Below, piece by piece: positions 47,194-60,283 of a DNA stretch of 64,000 bases; within the stretch, counting starts at the first letter, position 1; every line of letters begins with the position of its first letter. The DNA comes from Petunia secreta (taxonomy: Eukaryota; Streptophyta; Magnoliopsida; Solanales; Solanaceae), in NCBI GenBank assembly GCA_029990175.1, contig JARKIP010000011.1, forward strand, positions 1-64,000, written 5' to 3'. Made by a program: the position numbers and the translations under genes. The notes under the pieces are model-generated. The model ran no database searches. It was not told where the DNA came from and worked only from the letters and a program-made list of their open reading frames with translations.

Positions 47194-47212
47194 TGGCGCC
47201 CGCCGTGGGTCC
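47194..47212 (+). other. Primer binding site of element H
   Basis: TGGCGCCCGCCGTGGGTCC, three bases after the LTR. Typical composition for a gypsy PBS; tRNA not identified. Confidence 0.6.
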
Positions 47213-47252
47213 CAGGCAATTGTATGTATTCTACGAAGGAAAAAGAGCAATC

Positions 47253-48732
47253 ATGTCTGACGATGACAACAACGTTCCAAAGAACACCACAGATGGAGTG
47301 GACGAATCAGCAAAGGATCTTGATGATCCCAGCGTCCAACAAAAGGATTCAGCCAAGCCGCCAAAAGATCTTTCTCAAGAGCCGACCCCTGACGCCAGTA
47401 ATAAAAGGATCAACCGCCCATTGGAAGGTAATCCTGAGTTCAGAATTTTCATTACTGATCTCCTCAAAACTATGATGGAACAGGCGGAACAAAACTCCAA
47501 CAATATGATCGAAGGGGTGTCTCGCAAACTAGGCATGATGTTTACGGAATCGTTCCAAAGGCCAGCGTCTCCACAAGGACCAGCACCCATAAATGATTCG
47601 CCAGCATCTGTGCCTCACCGAAGGCTTAATATGGATGTTGTTCTAGGAGGCTCATCAACAATCAACAATCAGGATCTTAAGGGAGCCTCTGTCATTCAGG
47701 ATCTTATAAAGGAGATGAAGGTCATCCATGACCGGATTGGTAACATGCCGGGTGCTCCACCCCAAGTTACCACGATAGACAAGCAGAAGTTTTACAAGCA
47801 CACTTACGAGGCAAGTGTCGCACCAGTTCGCATACCAAAGCACTTCCATTTGCCGGATAACTTGAAGTATGATGGAACGACCGATCCAGATGAGCATATT
47901 GCTCTGTATTATACAGCTGCGAAGAGTAATGATATTACTGAGGAAGAAATCTAGTCTGCTCTAGTGAAGAGATGCATGATTTATCCAAGAAAACGCATTG
48001 CGGTGCCCGCAAGCGGGAGAAGCGCATGGAGGATATCTTTGAGATCCGCCAGCGAGACAACGAACTGCTCAAAGATTATCTTAACAGGTTTTAGAGGGAA
48101 CGCATGGAGCTCCCTCCAGTTCCCAAAAATATTGTTGTGGTAGCCTTTGGCAAAATTATGAATTCAAAGGGATCCCTAGCCACCAGAGAGCTGCAGTGGA
48201 GTCTGACTCAGCACCCCGTGTCAACATGGAACTCCCTACACCAGAGGTACACCGAGAAGCTTCGCCTAGAGCCCAGGGAGTCTTCTGCTCCCGAAGAAGT
48301 CCGACTAGCTATCCAAGACGTCATCCGCCAAGGACAAAAATGGGGATACGTGGAGGAACCTCGAATGAGGGACAAAGGCAAGTGAAATATGAAAGATAAC
48401 AGGGACGATTTTCTGAAGCGGCAAGATGGATAGGGAACATCGGGGTCGTTATCCAAGGGATCGCTTAACATGGAGTGGGTTCCAATTGATTCGAAGAATT
48501 GGGTCTGCAAGTCAACACCGTGGAATTCGTAAGAAATCATATGAAGAACGCACAAATCCGTTGGCCAAGCAACCTGAGGGAGAAACCTAGTAGGAGGAAC
48601 AAGGAGCTTTACAACCATTTTCATATAGACAATGGACATGACACGTCCGGGTGCAGAGCGTTGATCTTGGAAGTCATGAATTTTTTGAACAAGGGGTACC
48701 TCAAAGACATGCTCACCGATAAGGGAAAGTAG
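47253..48732 (+). pseudogene. Gag of element H
   Basis: Starts MSDDDNNVPKN at 47253. Polar N-terminus; a capsid-like part with RIPKHFHLPDNLKYDGTTDP (about 47830); TAG at 47952-47954; then frameshifts. Further pieces are ERMELPPVPKNIVVVAFGK (about 48100) and a zinc-knuckle-like HFHIDNGHDTSGCRAL with NKGYLKDMLTDKGK at the end (48499-48732). Homologous in layout to C and D Gag but clearly diverged. Confidence 0.78.
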
Positions 48733-49440
48733 ACCATCGCCAGAAATGAGAACCAGAACGCACCGCCAAGCCTGCCCGATCCTAAGAGGTCCATCAATGT
48801 GATAATTGGGGTACCAACACTGCTCAGGGGGTCAGAGGATATATTAGGAAAACCCAGCCAGGGTCTCGCCCGAGATGAGACGATCCTATTCAGCGAGGAG
48901 GACGGCATCACCCCGTACCATGATGCCCTGGTCATAACACTTAGGATAGAAGACACAGACGTAAAATGCATATTGGTCCGGTAATATTGTAAACCTCATC
49001 AGATGGGATGCACTGAAGGCGATGGGTGTTGAGGATCGAATCATGTCGAGCATCTACATGCTTGCATGCTTTAACAATTCTTGTGAGAAAGCTATAGGCG
49101 AAGTTAACTTAAGCACCCGCTTGCTGGGGACAGATTATGTTTCATCTTTTTAGGTAATCAATGGATGTGTTCCTTACATTGTGATCGTTGGGCAATCGTG
49201 GATTCATCAAGATAAAGCAGTATCGTCCACCTGGCATCAGAAACTAAATTATCCTGCTCAGTGGGGGATAAAAGAAGTGAATGGTGATCAGGAGGCAGCA
49301 AGGGAATACTAAACAGCCGCAATCCTTGGGCAGCTATCCCTGAGCAAGTGCCCGAGGTGAACATTCTAGGAGACCCCAAAGACCTCGAAGCCACAATCAA
49401 CCAAGACTGCGATTCAAACGGTATGGTTGATTAACGTCTT
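48733..49440 (+). pseudogene. Protease of element H, catalytic Asp lost
   Basis: YHDALVITLRIEDTDVKCILV (to 48980) should lead into the DxG active site. Instead a small deletion shifts the frame, and the next conserved stretch SGNIVNLIRWDALKAM is in another frame. The codon for the catalytic Asp is missing. The distal part IVIVGQSWIHQDKAV is visible near 49180. Confidence 0.7.
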
Positions 49441-50376
49441 TCGGGAGGAGAAGGAGTAGTGATAATTGGAAGTACTTTTCTCTTCAGAATTTACTTAGCA
49501 CATTAGTCTTGCTCTTAGATTACAATATTTTCATACTTTTTGGACATGTTACAGGTCTTCACCCACAACATCCTAGGCTCCGCACCTTTATTAATAAAAC
49601 TACTATCTTACTTAGTCAATTTTACTCATTTATTTAGATCCATCTACGATCCAACTATTCATAACCCCGGCCATATACAAGTTAAAGTAATATACCTACT
49701 TTATGTGACAAAAGTAGGGTACACTGCTCGCTTAGAGCTAGACCACGTCTAACTCAGCCACCAGGCATTAATCGAGCGATGATCTCGTTAAATCAACAAT
49801 TGCACCTACACAGCGATGGGGACGCCTGTTCGCATAGTGCCAGAAATTTTTAAATACTCCAGTACTAAACGAAGACGTTTTGTCTAAAAACGCAAAAAGA
49901 TCGTTTCTACATGGGCTAAAATAGTCCAACTGTGGGCACAAACAACCATCTACTACGGATGCAACCTAGCCGTCGTCTATCAGTACACAATGAATGTAAT
50001 TGCTCAAGGCAGGCACACTGATACATGTTCTTAAATAACTAGAACACTCAGAATGACCGAAAGCCATCTAATTCTTAGGTGCAATGCTCACAGAGGCATA
50101 ACTTGGCATTACTTATTGTTTATAGCGAAAATTAAAAAAACGCCACAAACAAAGACAAGTGATTTAAGTTAATACACCACAAAACAAGCCCAAAAATTAC
50201 ATTAAACATCCGTACACGCAGACAAGTGTCTAAATCATCATAAGTATAAAAAAAAAGCATCAAATGGTGGGGATTCTCATTCCTCTCTTGGGGGACTTCC
50301 TTCATCGGCAACACTCCATGAAGGATCTGCTCCACCAGCTGCAGGTTCCCAGTCAGCGTCTTCTCTCTCTCACCAC
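49441..50376. other. Convergent gap in element H
   Basis: About 900 bp between protease and the aORF end. No supported coding sequence and no repeat recognised. This is where pol would lie in a complete element. Confidence 0.5.
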
Positions 50377-53300
50377 TCATCTCTTCAAAACCTTCCTCGA
50401 AGTCAGGACCAAGTTGAGCATCTGATGGGCAACAAGGCCAGCATACGAAGCAATCTCAGCAGCAAGGTCAAGGTTAGGGTCGTCACGAACCCGGAGAAAA
50501 GTGGCAAGAGCGGCAACAACGTTGGCACGATCAACTTCTGCTATGCGACAAGCATTAAGAGCTTCTCTCTGTTGATCTTTCAGTAGGCACTTCTTGCAAA
50601 GGTCTTCGCGGATTTGTTCAAGTGACGCCACTTTACCTTTCAGCCTGTCATTCTCATCTTGAAGGAAGGCGAAAAGACCCAGAGCATCTGAGGCATACTT
50701 CTCAACGGCATTCATTTTTTCCTCCATACAGGATAGTTGCTGCTGCGGATGTCTCACGATCCCTTCTAGACGATTCACATTGTCGAGATGAAGCTGCTTT
50801 GAGACCTTGAGATCTGTAAGGGACGACTTGAGGGCCTCCACATCCTGCTTGTACTTGCGCAATTCACTGGTCAATGCCCTCTCCAAATTCTTGCTCCTCA
50901 GAACCTCTGCACGGTATGCATCACGAGTGGTCTGCAGCCCACCCTTCAATTCCTCAGCCTTCTCCACAAAGAGCTGCAAGCGAACTACTTGTCCACATAG
51001 AGCATCCGCTTCCTCGGCCAGATTGCCTTCTAAGCTTTCCCGGCGGAGTGTCTCATGATACACCATTAATCGCTGGGTAATGGTAGAAATAGCAGTTTGG
51101 AAAAAGAAGAACGATGTTGAGCTTGACAATATAGTGAGAGGAAACTTACCCGAAGGGAGCAGCCTATGGCAACCTCAAGAAACTCGTGATTGTTATAGCC
51201 AGAGAGGTGTTCTTATTCTGCAGGGCCTACTAGTTCAACGGTATGGACTGTCATAACCCGTGGAGTTTTCATCAGGTTAACTTTCCGCAGCAATAGGGAT
51301 TACAACCTCTCTAGCTCCAACTACGGGTTCATGCACGGCCTCTACGACAACTTCTTTGCCAGGACGCCGCTGAAAAGAGTCAGAGCTCTCATGAACGGGT
51401 GATGTTAGTTTCCGAAGTCAACTAGGAAAGAATGATATTTCAAAAACTGAAGTCCATGAAACAACAGACCTGAAGGTTGTGGATCAGAAGGCATGGCTCG
51501 AAGCAAGACATCATCCTCCACACTAGCCTCTTCCTCAGCTATAAGAGTTTCATCAATCAGGTATCTACGCTTTTGCGAAGAAGGACCAGATTCAACAGCG
51601 GCAGACAGGGTTGTCTCAAAAGCCACAGACATATACGCTCGGGGGACTTCTCCCTCACCATCAGAAATCACAAGGGTTTCACTAGCAATGGGCATGTTTG
51701 CCAGCCTAAAAGACCCTCTCCTCTTCGAGGAACGAGATCTGCTCGCCGTCTCCAAAATTCTTCCACTAGATGGTTGCATATCATGCAATGGAGCAATATA
51801 CAGGGCAACAATCTGAATCTCCACCAGCAGAGGCATATCACGATGAGAAAACCCTGGAAGCAGCAGTAAATCAGAATATGGAAGAAGCCTCGGGTAGAAA
51901 AAACGGTTCAATAATTACTCCCCGTGGTCTTTCGCCCGCTAGCCGTCGCGTTAGCCAGGGACAAGAAGGTTAGGGAATTGGGATAGTTCCTCAAAAATAT
52001 GTTGGTGATCCAGGTCATCATTTCATAATGACTCAAAGAGATGGTGGACACTACGTTCACTGCACAAAAGAAAGAAAATCAATTTGAAGCAACCACGGTC
52101 GAAAGTGAGAAGATAAGTTTCTACGGACTTAAACTTTCTATTGAAGACCTCTTGAAAGGGAAAAGAGGATACCAAGTCGGTCGTCCGCACAGCCACGTAC
52201 CTCTACACCCAACCACGATCTTTGAAATCTTCACTGTTAGGGACTATACCTTTGTTGACACCCAATTTTGTCCTGGATTTTCAATTAAAGTCTAATTATA
52301 TTTAAAATAAGGTTATTATTTAGAATAAATTAAGTTCATAATTTTAACTGAAAAAGGGGCCATAATTGTTCTCTATTTTTGAGTCTTGTCCTATTTACGC
52401 AACACACAATTTTCTTCTAGCCCAATTTTGGAAACCCCTAACCCTCACCCCTATAAATCCTAAAACCCTATTCCCTCTCATGATTCATCATCTTCCTCAC
52501 AAAAAACCCTCCTCTCCTTTACCTACACAGCACAAAAAAATAGATACATAGAGGCCAATCCCCACCGGTAAAAAGGACCCCAACTCCCTCATCTTCTCAA
52601 AAACCCTCCACACACTCAAACAGATCTGAAATAGGGGAAGCACCCATACAGTCACCACCACACAAACAGATCAGAAACAATACTCCCTCTCCTCTCTTTA
52701 TACACCCATCTGAACAAAATCAACGAAACCAGGGGATGGGAGTTATAGCAAAATCAGTGAGGAGGTTGGGAAAGGGAAACGGCAGAAACACCACTAGTGG
52801 GTCAGTGGTGGCAATCCCACCACCCCCGGAAAATTCAGCACTGTCGGAGCTTTGATGTTTCTCCTCTTGTCTTGGTCGATTGGCGATTGAAACTGAAAGA
52901 GATTAGCGGAGTCGCAACGACGCCGCAACAGCTGGCAGTCGCTCCTCCCTTTTGTCGCGCCGTTACTCTGTCCGTTAATGTCCACCGGAAACTGCCATTA
53001 CCGGCGACGCTGCATCATTTTGGTTGAGATCTTTGTTTAGTGATTCACTTGTGGTCCTTGTTTTCTCTGTTTTGATACTTAATCGATGCAAGAAAGCATA
53101 AAAAAGGGGGTCCCGTCGTTGCTTTGTTTGAATTGCGATTTAAAATGGAAAGGTTTTGGTGGAGTTGCAGCGGCGCCGCTACGGCTTAGGCTGTCGCTCC
53201 TCCGTTCATTTGTGATGCCCACAGCGTCACCCTCATTCTCTCATCGGAGTTTAGCTGGGTTTTTACTGGCAATTATTTCACTATCTGTTACAACTTTGGA

Positions 53301-54481
53301 GTTGCTTTGCTTTGAATCGTCTAAAAGATTCCCCTTTCACTATTGTTGGTTTATGCTTGAATTGAGTCCTGTTGCTATCTTGATTACGTTATCATGTGCA
53401 ATTTTGACAGCTAGTATTGTTAATAGCATGGAAGATGTAGTCAAACTTGTTGGCAGGTTACCATTTGTTGTATTACGTTGTTTCTAAGTGCTATGGAGCT
53501 AATTTCTTTGATGGTGCTGGACTTACATGAAAATTGGTGCTCCACTGGTGTTCGCTGAGTTGGTTTGGATCCGAACAGTAATGGACACTGTTTGTGGCCT
53601 ATGAAAAAATATTTAATTTGAGGCTTTACAGACTGATTTGAACGGATACTACGACGTATAGGCCAATAACGTTTGGAGGCCAATGAGTCCCGTCTCGTTA
53701 CGTATAAAACGTCCCGTATATGCATAACGTCCCTTATGAACAAATAGGCAATGATGAATGTATGAATTTAATGCAAAGCAAGTCGAATAGAGTGGTGGGT
53801 TCGGTACTTGGCATGGCAACCGACTCGGGCTCCGTGTTTGCAGCCGTACCAACACCCCGAGCCTCTACTCGACCCGCCATACAAATCTGAGCCTAAATTT
53901 TACAAAATAAAATCCCATTACTATTATTATTATTATTATTTTTATTACTATTATTATTATTATTTTTATTATATATGTTTATCATTATTATTATTATTAT
54001 TACTTTATTATTATTATTATTTTATTTTCATTAGTTGTTACGCTTTGTTATCGTACTAATCCAATTTCATTTTCATATTTTTTTTTTGCGAGGTACATTT
54101 TTGGCACGAATAACTTGGGGACGAATTTGGCTAACTTACAAATGTGGATATACATTGACTTGGAGTCATTTGGGATCGAGTTCGGACTCAAGCATTCAAG
54201 AAAATGAGACATTAGAAATTTTAGAAAATTCAAGACTCCCGCGAGTTGATCAATTTCCCAGGTTCTATCTTTAACTTTGCATTCCTTTACTTAGATATTT
54301 ATGTAAATAAATGTGTAAAATATTTTATTTATCAATAATATTTAATTGTTTGTATATTGCTTTACTTTATGTTCATTACCTTTTATTTTGAAGTCGTTAC
54401 TTAATTTATTGCAAATTGGGGCCATTTTAGCAAATGCGTGCAAGTAAAAAGTATTTTTGCAAATAAACTTTTATTTAATTG

Positions 54482-54531
<50 letters not shown>

Positions 54532-55350
54532 TTTTAAATAATTCTTTCGCAAGAAAAGCACACTTGTAAATATTTGGAAACCTGTCGGATTAACCGTTGT
54601 TAACGGAATTTCAAAAGTGCCTTAAAAACCTTCTTTCGAAATAACAAAACCTCTTACCTTTAGAATCTCTGAAAGAAAGACCGTATTTTTATAAAAATGG
54701 AGTTTTGCACGCATTTGCTTATTTGGTTCCCCGTTTTCCTTAAATTGGGTGGCGACTCCAAAAAACTCCAAAAGAGTTAATCCATTCAGTTGATGTTCCT
54801 AAATTTTAGCCTTTCGGGGTTATTTTTTTGGGGGTTCAACAACCTTTCTTTCCTTGCTTCATGAATATCAGCATCCCCGCTTTATGAAGACGAAGAGAGG
54901 AGAAGGTCAGAAGATGATCAAAAGAAAATGCGACCTGGGCGTGGTTAGCCAAGTGGTCAAGCACGACCACTAGTCGCCATACAAAAGGGCCAATTTGGCC
55001 CAAGCAAACATTGTAATGATGGCATATGTCCTCTATGATCAAATGGACGTGCTTCTTGAGATGAAGAGTAAAAGGGCACGTGTGAACCATCGAATAGCCA
55101 TCCCGATAAGAGGAAATTCTTTCTTTAGCACCAGGAGCAAGAATGACAGCAAAATCAGGCCATCTGCATTCATGCTTGATGCGCATAATATCACTCTTCG
55201 TGACTGCAGAAGGGTAAGATTCGATGGAGAGATTATTGTTCTCACCCTCTTACTTAGGGGTTTGGACCAACATGTGGCCAAATTGAAGGTATTCGTGAGG
55301 TAATCCTGAGCTTTGAAGTTCACTGGAATAAATCTTGGACCTTGTGCCAT
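50377..55350 (-). pseudogene. aORF of element H, split by solo LTR K
   Basis: From MAQGPRFIPVNFKAQ (55350). Transposase-like gypsy domain at 55186-54842 (YNVCLGQIGPFVWRLVVVLD, LRLHKAGMLIF), frameshifted near 55180. Interrupted by solo LTR K; resumes at 52247 with SEDFKDRGWV. Then an acidic and Ser/Arg-rich part (51911-51405, RSRSSKRRGSFRLANMP). Last, a 250-codon open coiled-coil region (51129-50377) of Leu/Glu/Lys heptad-like sequence. Introns are likely between the blocks but boundaries were not settled. Same architecture as C, D and E aORFs. Confidence 0.72.
52253..54841 (+). mobile_element. Solo LTR K (element A family) inside the aORF of H
   Basis: 2589 bp from TGTTGACACCC to GGGTTCAACA, with a perfect duplication ACCTT at 52248-52252 and 54842-54846. 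The sequence matches the LTRs of A in the opposite orientation, including the conserved block around 53790-53900 and the ATT/TTA microsatellite. TATA-like CTATAAATCC near 52450. Confidence 0.88.
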
Positions 55351-55746
55351 GATGATATTATTAGCAGGATTAGGAAAGAGATTATCTTTTGAAGAAGAGT
55401 CCTTGAAGATCTTGGAAATATTGTGAATAAACTTTCTCACTTATGACGTATAGGGAAGTGGAATGATCTCAATCACGCGGGATCGTAATTATGATTACTG
55501 CAGTTAAGTGGTATGCATCCCCATAATTACGGGGTGTGAACAGAGCAGCAATATCATTGAAAAGATACGCGGAAAACCCCTCCAATCATCAGGTGACATG
55601 TCGTTGTACTAAAGAATTTGTATTTAATACGACACACACGAAGAGTCAAGGAGGCGAGCATCAGTACTGTCACGTACGTCTGCTATCACGCTTCTTTCAC
55701 ATCCTGACTGCTTACATCAGCACTCTCAGCAAGTGGGGTGACTGAC

Positions 55747-56244
55747 TGTGTGGGCAAAAATACGTCATCTATTGTTACGGGGATATGAGTTCAGCTAGCG
55801 AGACTAGACTTATCTTATAAGTCAAAGGGCACTGAGGATATACGTCCGCTCCTAGAGCCAACGACCATTTAAGCAGTTTGGCCACAGGGCGTAGGGCACA
55901 CATTCCGTCGCCTAGGATTTACAGTCTTCTAATTAGAGTTTAGTATACCACCGCCTTGAGGGCCTATGGCCCTATTACTATTTTTATTTTATCTTATTTA
56001 GGACTGGGTATCACAACTATAAATACCCCTCCTTATATTGTGTAGTACTAACTCTGGATTCGCCATCAACTTCGGCTACTCTCAAGGAATAAGATTTATT
56101 TTGATTTCTTCATTATTTCTCGCTTATTTACTTATTTTTATTTTCATCGTATTTACTTACTTTTCTATCGTAATTTACCGTATTGCTTTTGAACTCATTC
56201 ATAATTAATTGTTTAACCTAGACGTACAAATTTTGGCAAAAACA
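55747..56244 (+). repeat. 3' LTR of element H
   Basis: TGTGTGGGCA to AAAAACA. It is preceded by AGTGGGGTGACTGAC, a weak polypurine tract. Confidence 0.83.
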
Positions 56245-56249
56245 ACCCC

Positions 56250-57130
56250 GAGAAATTCGCCGTGCCACGAACTTTTTGCTTCATCGAGCCTCTTCTTAAG
56301 ATTCTCAATAATTAACCTATTCGAAGATTCAAACTGCCCATTTGCACTTGGGTGATATGGAGTAGATACCACCCTCTTAATACCCCATTTTTCGAGAAAA
56401 ATAGTGACGCTCAACTCCAGGCCATTGTCACATGTTATTTTCCCCGAGGCCCCGAATCTACAGATAATATTTTTCCAATGAAGCTAATCACCTCTTTCTG
56501 CCTAAATTGAGCAAAAACTCCACTTCTACCCATTTGGTTAAGTAATCTGTGAGCACGAGGAGAAATCAAACACTACCTTTAGCTTTGGGGAGTGGTCCAA
56601 CTATATCCATCCCTCATTTCATGAATGGTCACAGAGACGCAACCAAATGTAGATGCTCGGCTTGCTGATGAATCATTCGAACATGGCGTTGACACTTGTC
56701 ATATTTCTTAACAAAGGCTTTGGCGTAAGTGTCAAAATCTGGCCAATAATACCCTGCTCGAAGCAATTTACGTACGAGAGCCTTTCCTCCTGAATGATTT
56801 CCACATTCCTCTTCGTGCACCTCTCTCATTACATATTCAGTTTGTCCTGGACCGAGGCATTTGCCAACGGACTGCAATGCAACTTTTTAAATAATTGCCC
56901 TCGTATATACGAGTATGGGACTCCTTGAATCATTAACTTCTTAGCCTCCTTCTTAGCAGTTGGTAAAGTCCCCAAGTCAGGTAAGAAGTGAACTTGGTAC
57001 GCCAATCCCAAGTATTACTCACCGAGTTGACCTCAAGCTTAATTCTTTCTACAATAGAGGTAAGAAGACAAACGATTGAATCAGTCCTTGAGTTGTCTTC
57101 TTCAAAAGCAGATCCTAGATTAGCCAAGGC
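56250..57130 (-). pseudogene. Integrase of element E, N-terminal and core part
   Basis: Zinc-binding region HEEECGNHSGGKALVRKLLRAGYYW and CDKCQRH (about 56810-56680). The core continues with WGIKRVVSTPYHPSANGQFESSNR (about 56370), where the catalytic Glu is present. Several frameshifts. It ends at the element H insertion. Confidence 0.8.
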
Positions 57131-57179
57131 ATTCGCTTCAGCGTTCTCCTCTCGTGGAATTTGTTTAACTCTCCATTTT

Positions 57180-57570
57180 TTAACATAGCCAAGATTTTCT
57201 AAGCAAGAGCTTAAAACTATTGCATTTTGGGCTCTCGAGCCGAAAATTCCCCGAATATTTGATTCACCACTAGCTGTGAATCACTTTTCAACTCGACTCT
57301 TTCTACTTCTAGCTCTTTAGCTAACTCTAACCCTGCTGTCACGACCTCATACTCCGCCTCATTATTGGTTACTTGTTTAAATCTAATGGAATGCCTTACA
57401 TTCTCCACGTGGGACCTACCACCACTATTCCGAGCCCCAAGACTTTTGAATTAGTAACCCCGTCAGTGTAAAGTGTCCAAATCATAGAAATCGGTCCTTT
57501 AGACATTAAATCCTCTTGCTCTGCCTTGGGGAGTATCTTGGCACTAACCACAAAATCAGCTAACACTTGG
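57180..57570 (-). pseudogene. Archaeal-type RNase H of element E
   Basis: LYTDGVTNSKVLGLG (Asp kept, near 57475), NNEAEYEVVTAGLELA and SDSQLVVNQI are visible. Broken by a frameshift near 57405 and later stops. Confidence 0.75.
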
Positions 57571-58910
57571 GATTTTATGGTTGTTCGAGGCTGATAAATA
57601 ATATCATACTTGCTTAGCTCGACAACCCACTTAGCCAGCCTCCCCAACAACTCAAGCTTATGAAGTATATTTCTCAGGGGAAAGGTAGTGAAAACAACTA
57701 TGGGGTGGCATTTAAGATAGGGCCGAAGTTTACGTGCAGTAATAACTAAGGCAAGTGCCAATTTCTCTAAATGAGGATACCTGGTATCAGCATCGAGGAG
57801 TGAATTTCTAACATAATATATAATTTGTTGTTTCCCATCCTCCTCTCGAACTATGACTGAACTCACGGACAGATCTGATACAACCAAGTAAACCAACAAC
57901 ATTTCCCCATCTTTTGACTTGGCAAGCAACAGTGTGTTAGCTAAATAATGCTTCAACTCTTTCAACACTTTCCTACACTCCTGCGTCTACTGGAAGGCAG
58001 TGTTCTTCCTTAAGACTAAGAAGAATTTGTGGAATCGCTCTGATGACCTCGAGATGAATCTACTCAACTTTAGTCCCCGAGAGTACCTTGAGGATTTCCT
58101 CTATTTCCCTAATTTATTCGGGATTTGCTTCGATTCCTCGCTCTGATACAATGAAGCCTAGAAATTTTCCCGAACCGACTCCAAAAGATCATTTCTCGGG
58201 GTTTAACTTCATGTTATATTACCTCATGATGGCAAAAGCTTCCCTTAAGTGGTTCAAATGATCTTCCATTTGAACCGACTTCACCAGCATGTCCTCAGTA
58301 TAAACCTCCATAGTATAATCCTTGAACATGCGACACACCAACCTTTGATATGTTGCCCCAGAATTTTTTAGGCTGAAGGGCATCACCTTATAGCAATACG
58401 TGCCTCGATCGGTGATAAAGGAAGTTTTCTCTTCATCTTTTGGATCCATCAAGATCTGGTTATACCCCGAGTAAGCATCCAAAAAGGTTAATAGTTTGTG
58501 TCCAGCTGTGAAGTCTATTAACTTGTCTATTTATGGCAACATATATGAATCCTTGGGGTAAGCTTTATGCAGATTCGTATAGTCCACACACATTCTCCAT
58601 TTCTTATTCTTTTTTGGTACGACCACAATATTGGCCAACCATTCGGGACACTTGACTTCTCGCATGAAGCCATTGTCAAGTAGCTTACTTGTCTCATCCT
58701 CGATCACTTTTCATCTGACGCTAGTGTGTGGCCTTTTCTGCTGTTTCACCGGAGTGTGGTGAGGATCCACGTTAAGTTTATGTGTCATAATCTCTGGGTC
58801 AATCCAAAACATATTAGCGTGGGACCAAGCAAAGCAATCATCATTGGACTTCAGCAATACAACAACGACTCTTTTTGACTGAGGGTCCAACTCCGAGCCA
58901 ACGAACACTT
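57571..58910 (-). pseudogene. Reverse transcriptase and RNase H of element E
   Basis: RT: KLNVDPHHTPVKQQKR (58770), MDAYSGYNQILMDPKDEEK (58482; here CAG for Gln is intact, unlike C) and FSLKNSGATYQRLVCRM. The YxDD motif reads YTEDMLVK, so a catalytic Asp is changed. RNase H (57968-57580) has YLVVSDLSVSSVIV and DTRYPHLEKLALALVITARKL. Multiple stops and frameshifts. Confidence 0.82.
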
Positions 58911-59055
58911 TCCTCTCTGAAAACTCTATTCATAGTGCGAATGATTCCAACTCTTCAATAATTGAATATTCTGATTTTTGTTTCCGAGGCTCTTGAATAT
59001 ATGCCAGGATCTTATCAATCACCTCCTTCTGGGAATATGTTTCAACCACCAAACC

Positions 59056-59881
59056 TGATGCAATCCAAATTGAGCTCAAACACCAACCATCAAGTTCCAA
59101 GCTAAGAGAGTGCAAATGATGCAAGGTCAAGAGATTCGAGAGTGATTTGAAGATCATGCGCTTGAGCACGTACGAGGGTGGACAAAGTGGAACATCTCAA
59201 TACTCCACAACTACTCCGGAACAAGCTCCAGCACAAGGCGGAGCGCCTCAGAGAGTGAACGGACCGCCTACCCAGAATTCCCTCGAAATGCGGCTAAGTG
59301 TCAAGATGAAGACTCTCATGACTTTGCTGAGGCGGAGTGCCTCTGAGGCCAGGCAGAGCATCTCCTTCTGAAGGATTATATGTGCTTTTGCTGAGGTGGA
59401 GCACCTCAATGCTGAGGCGGGGCGCCTCCCTCTGTTTCGACCATGACGGGATTTTAATGAACTTTAGGTGTATTTCCTATGTTGACCCTGCGTGGTCCTT
59501 ATTGTTTTGACCCAACTTGTGGGCTTTTATGACATTTATTACTAAGTGTACGGGGAATCTATAAATACCTTACACTAGGATTTTATTTTTCATTACTTAC
59601 TTAGTGAATTTTGGAAGATAGAAGAACTGAAAGAGAGGCAAGGCCTTCTTTATTGAAGCTTGAAGCTTCATGGTATCTCTTTGCTTGGAACTTCGTGGAT
59701 TTTCATCACTAGTATGAATCCTTGATTAGGTTCGAGTTTTCTTCCTCCCTTTTGGATAATCATTCATGTATTGAATCGTTTTATCCATTCTTTCTTCTAT
59801 TTTTGTTCTTCCAAATCTTAACTTTCTTGTTATCTTGTTGATTCTACTTTTATTTGCTTCTGTGTAAAATATATTGCATCA
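59056..59881 (+). mobile_element. Solo LTR J inside element E
   Basis: 826 bp with inverted ends TGATGCAAT and ATTGCATCA. The flanks AAACC (59051-59055) and GAACC (59882-59886) are one base from a perfect 5-bp duplication. It interrupts the protease-RT linker of E. TATA-like CTATAAATACC at 59559-59569 gives plus orientation. It contains four to five copies of a 15-bp palindrome-like word at 59237-59428. Family not identified. Confidence 0.75.
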
Positions 59882-59896
59882 GAACCCCCTACTTCT

Positions 59897-59971
59897 TCAG
59901 ACTCCGGGCATGTTGGTTGCTATTTGGAAGGTCCGCAGACTCCGGGCATGTTGGTTTCTATTTAGAAGGTC
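59897..59971. repeat. Tandem duplication in element E
   Basis: CAGACTCCGGGCATGTTGGT plus ~18 following bases is present twice in a row, with a few differences, just beyond solo LTR J. Confidence 0.75.
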
Positions 59972-59989
59972 CACTCGGGATGACTCCAC

Positions 59990-60283
59990 TCTTCATGGCA
60001 ACTGAATAGCATTCCTTAGCTGTTCATTGTTCACCTCCGAATTGAACGAACACCCGATGAGGTAGGGAATTTTATAACCTGATGAAGAGTGGAGGGCACA
60101 ACTTCTATCGTGTATATCCAAGGTCTCTCGATGATAACATTATAGGCTATATCCTCGGGCATCACTTGGAACACAGACTCTTTGATAACTCCTTTTGCAT
60201 ATGTGGTGAGAGTTATCTCACCCAATGTCTTCTCGGTGGATTTGTTGGAACCAGTCAATATGGTTGCCTTCGGGATGATAGTT
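59990..60283 (-). pseudogene. Protease C-terminal fragment of element E
   Basis: Matches C and D protease from ILTGSNKSTEKTLGE to VIIERPWIYTIEVVP (the usual ILGRPWI is altered). The active site would lie beyond 60283 and is missing, as E is truncated there. Confidence 0.7.

Larger units (their letters stand above)
46694..56244 (+). mobile_element. Element H: gag-PR-aORF gypsy derivative without pol, inserted in E
   Basis: LTRs 46694-47190 and 55747-56244 differ by about 14% by eye, the oldest dated insertion here. Perfect target duplication ACCCC at 46689-46693 and 56245-56249, within the integrase of E. Plus strand: PBS, gag, protease; minus strand: aORF. No RT, RNase H or integrase is seen. 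The organisation is the same as D but the LTRs and Gag differ. It contains solo LTR K. Confidence 0.85.
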
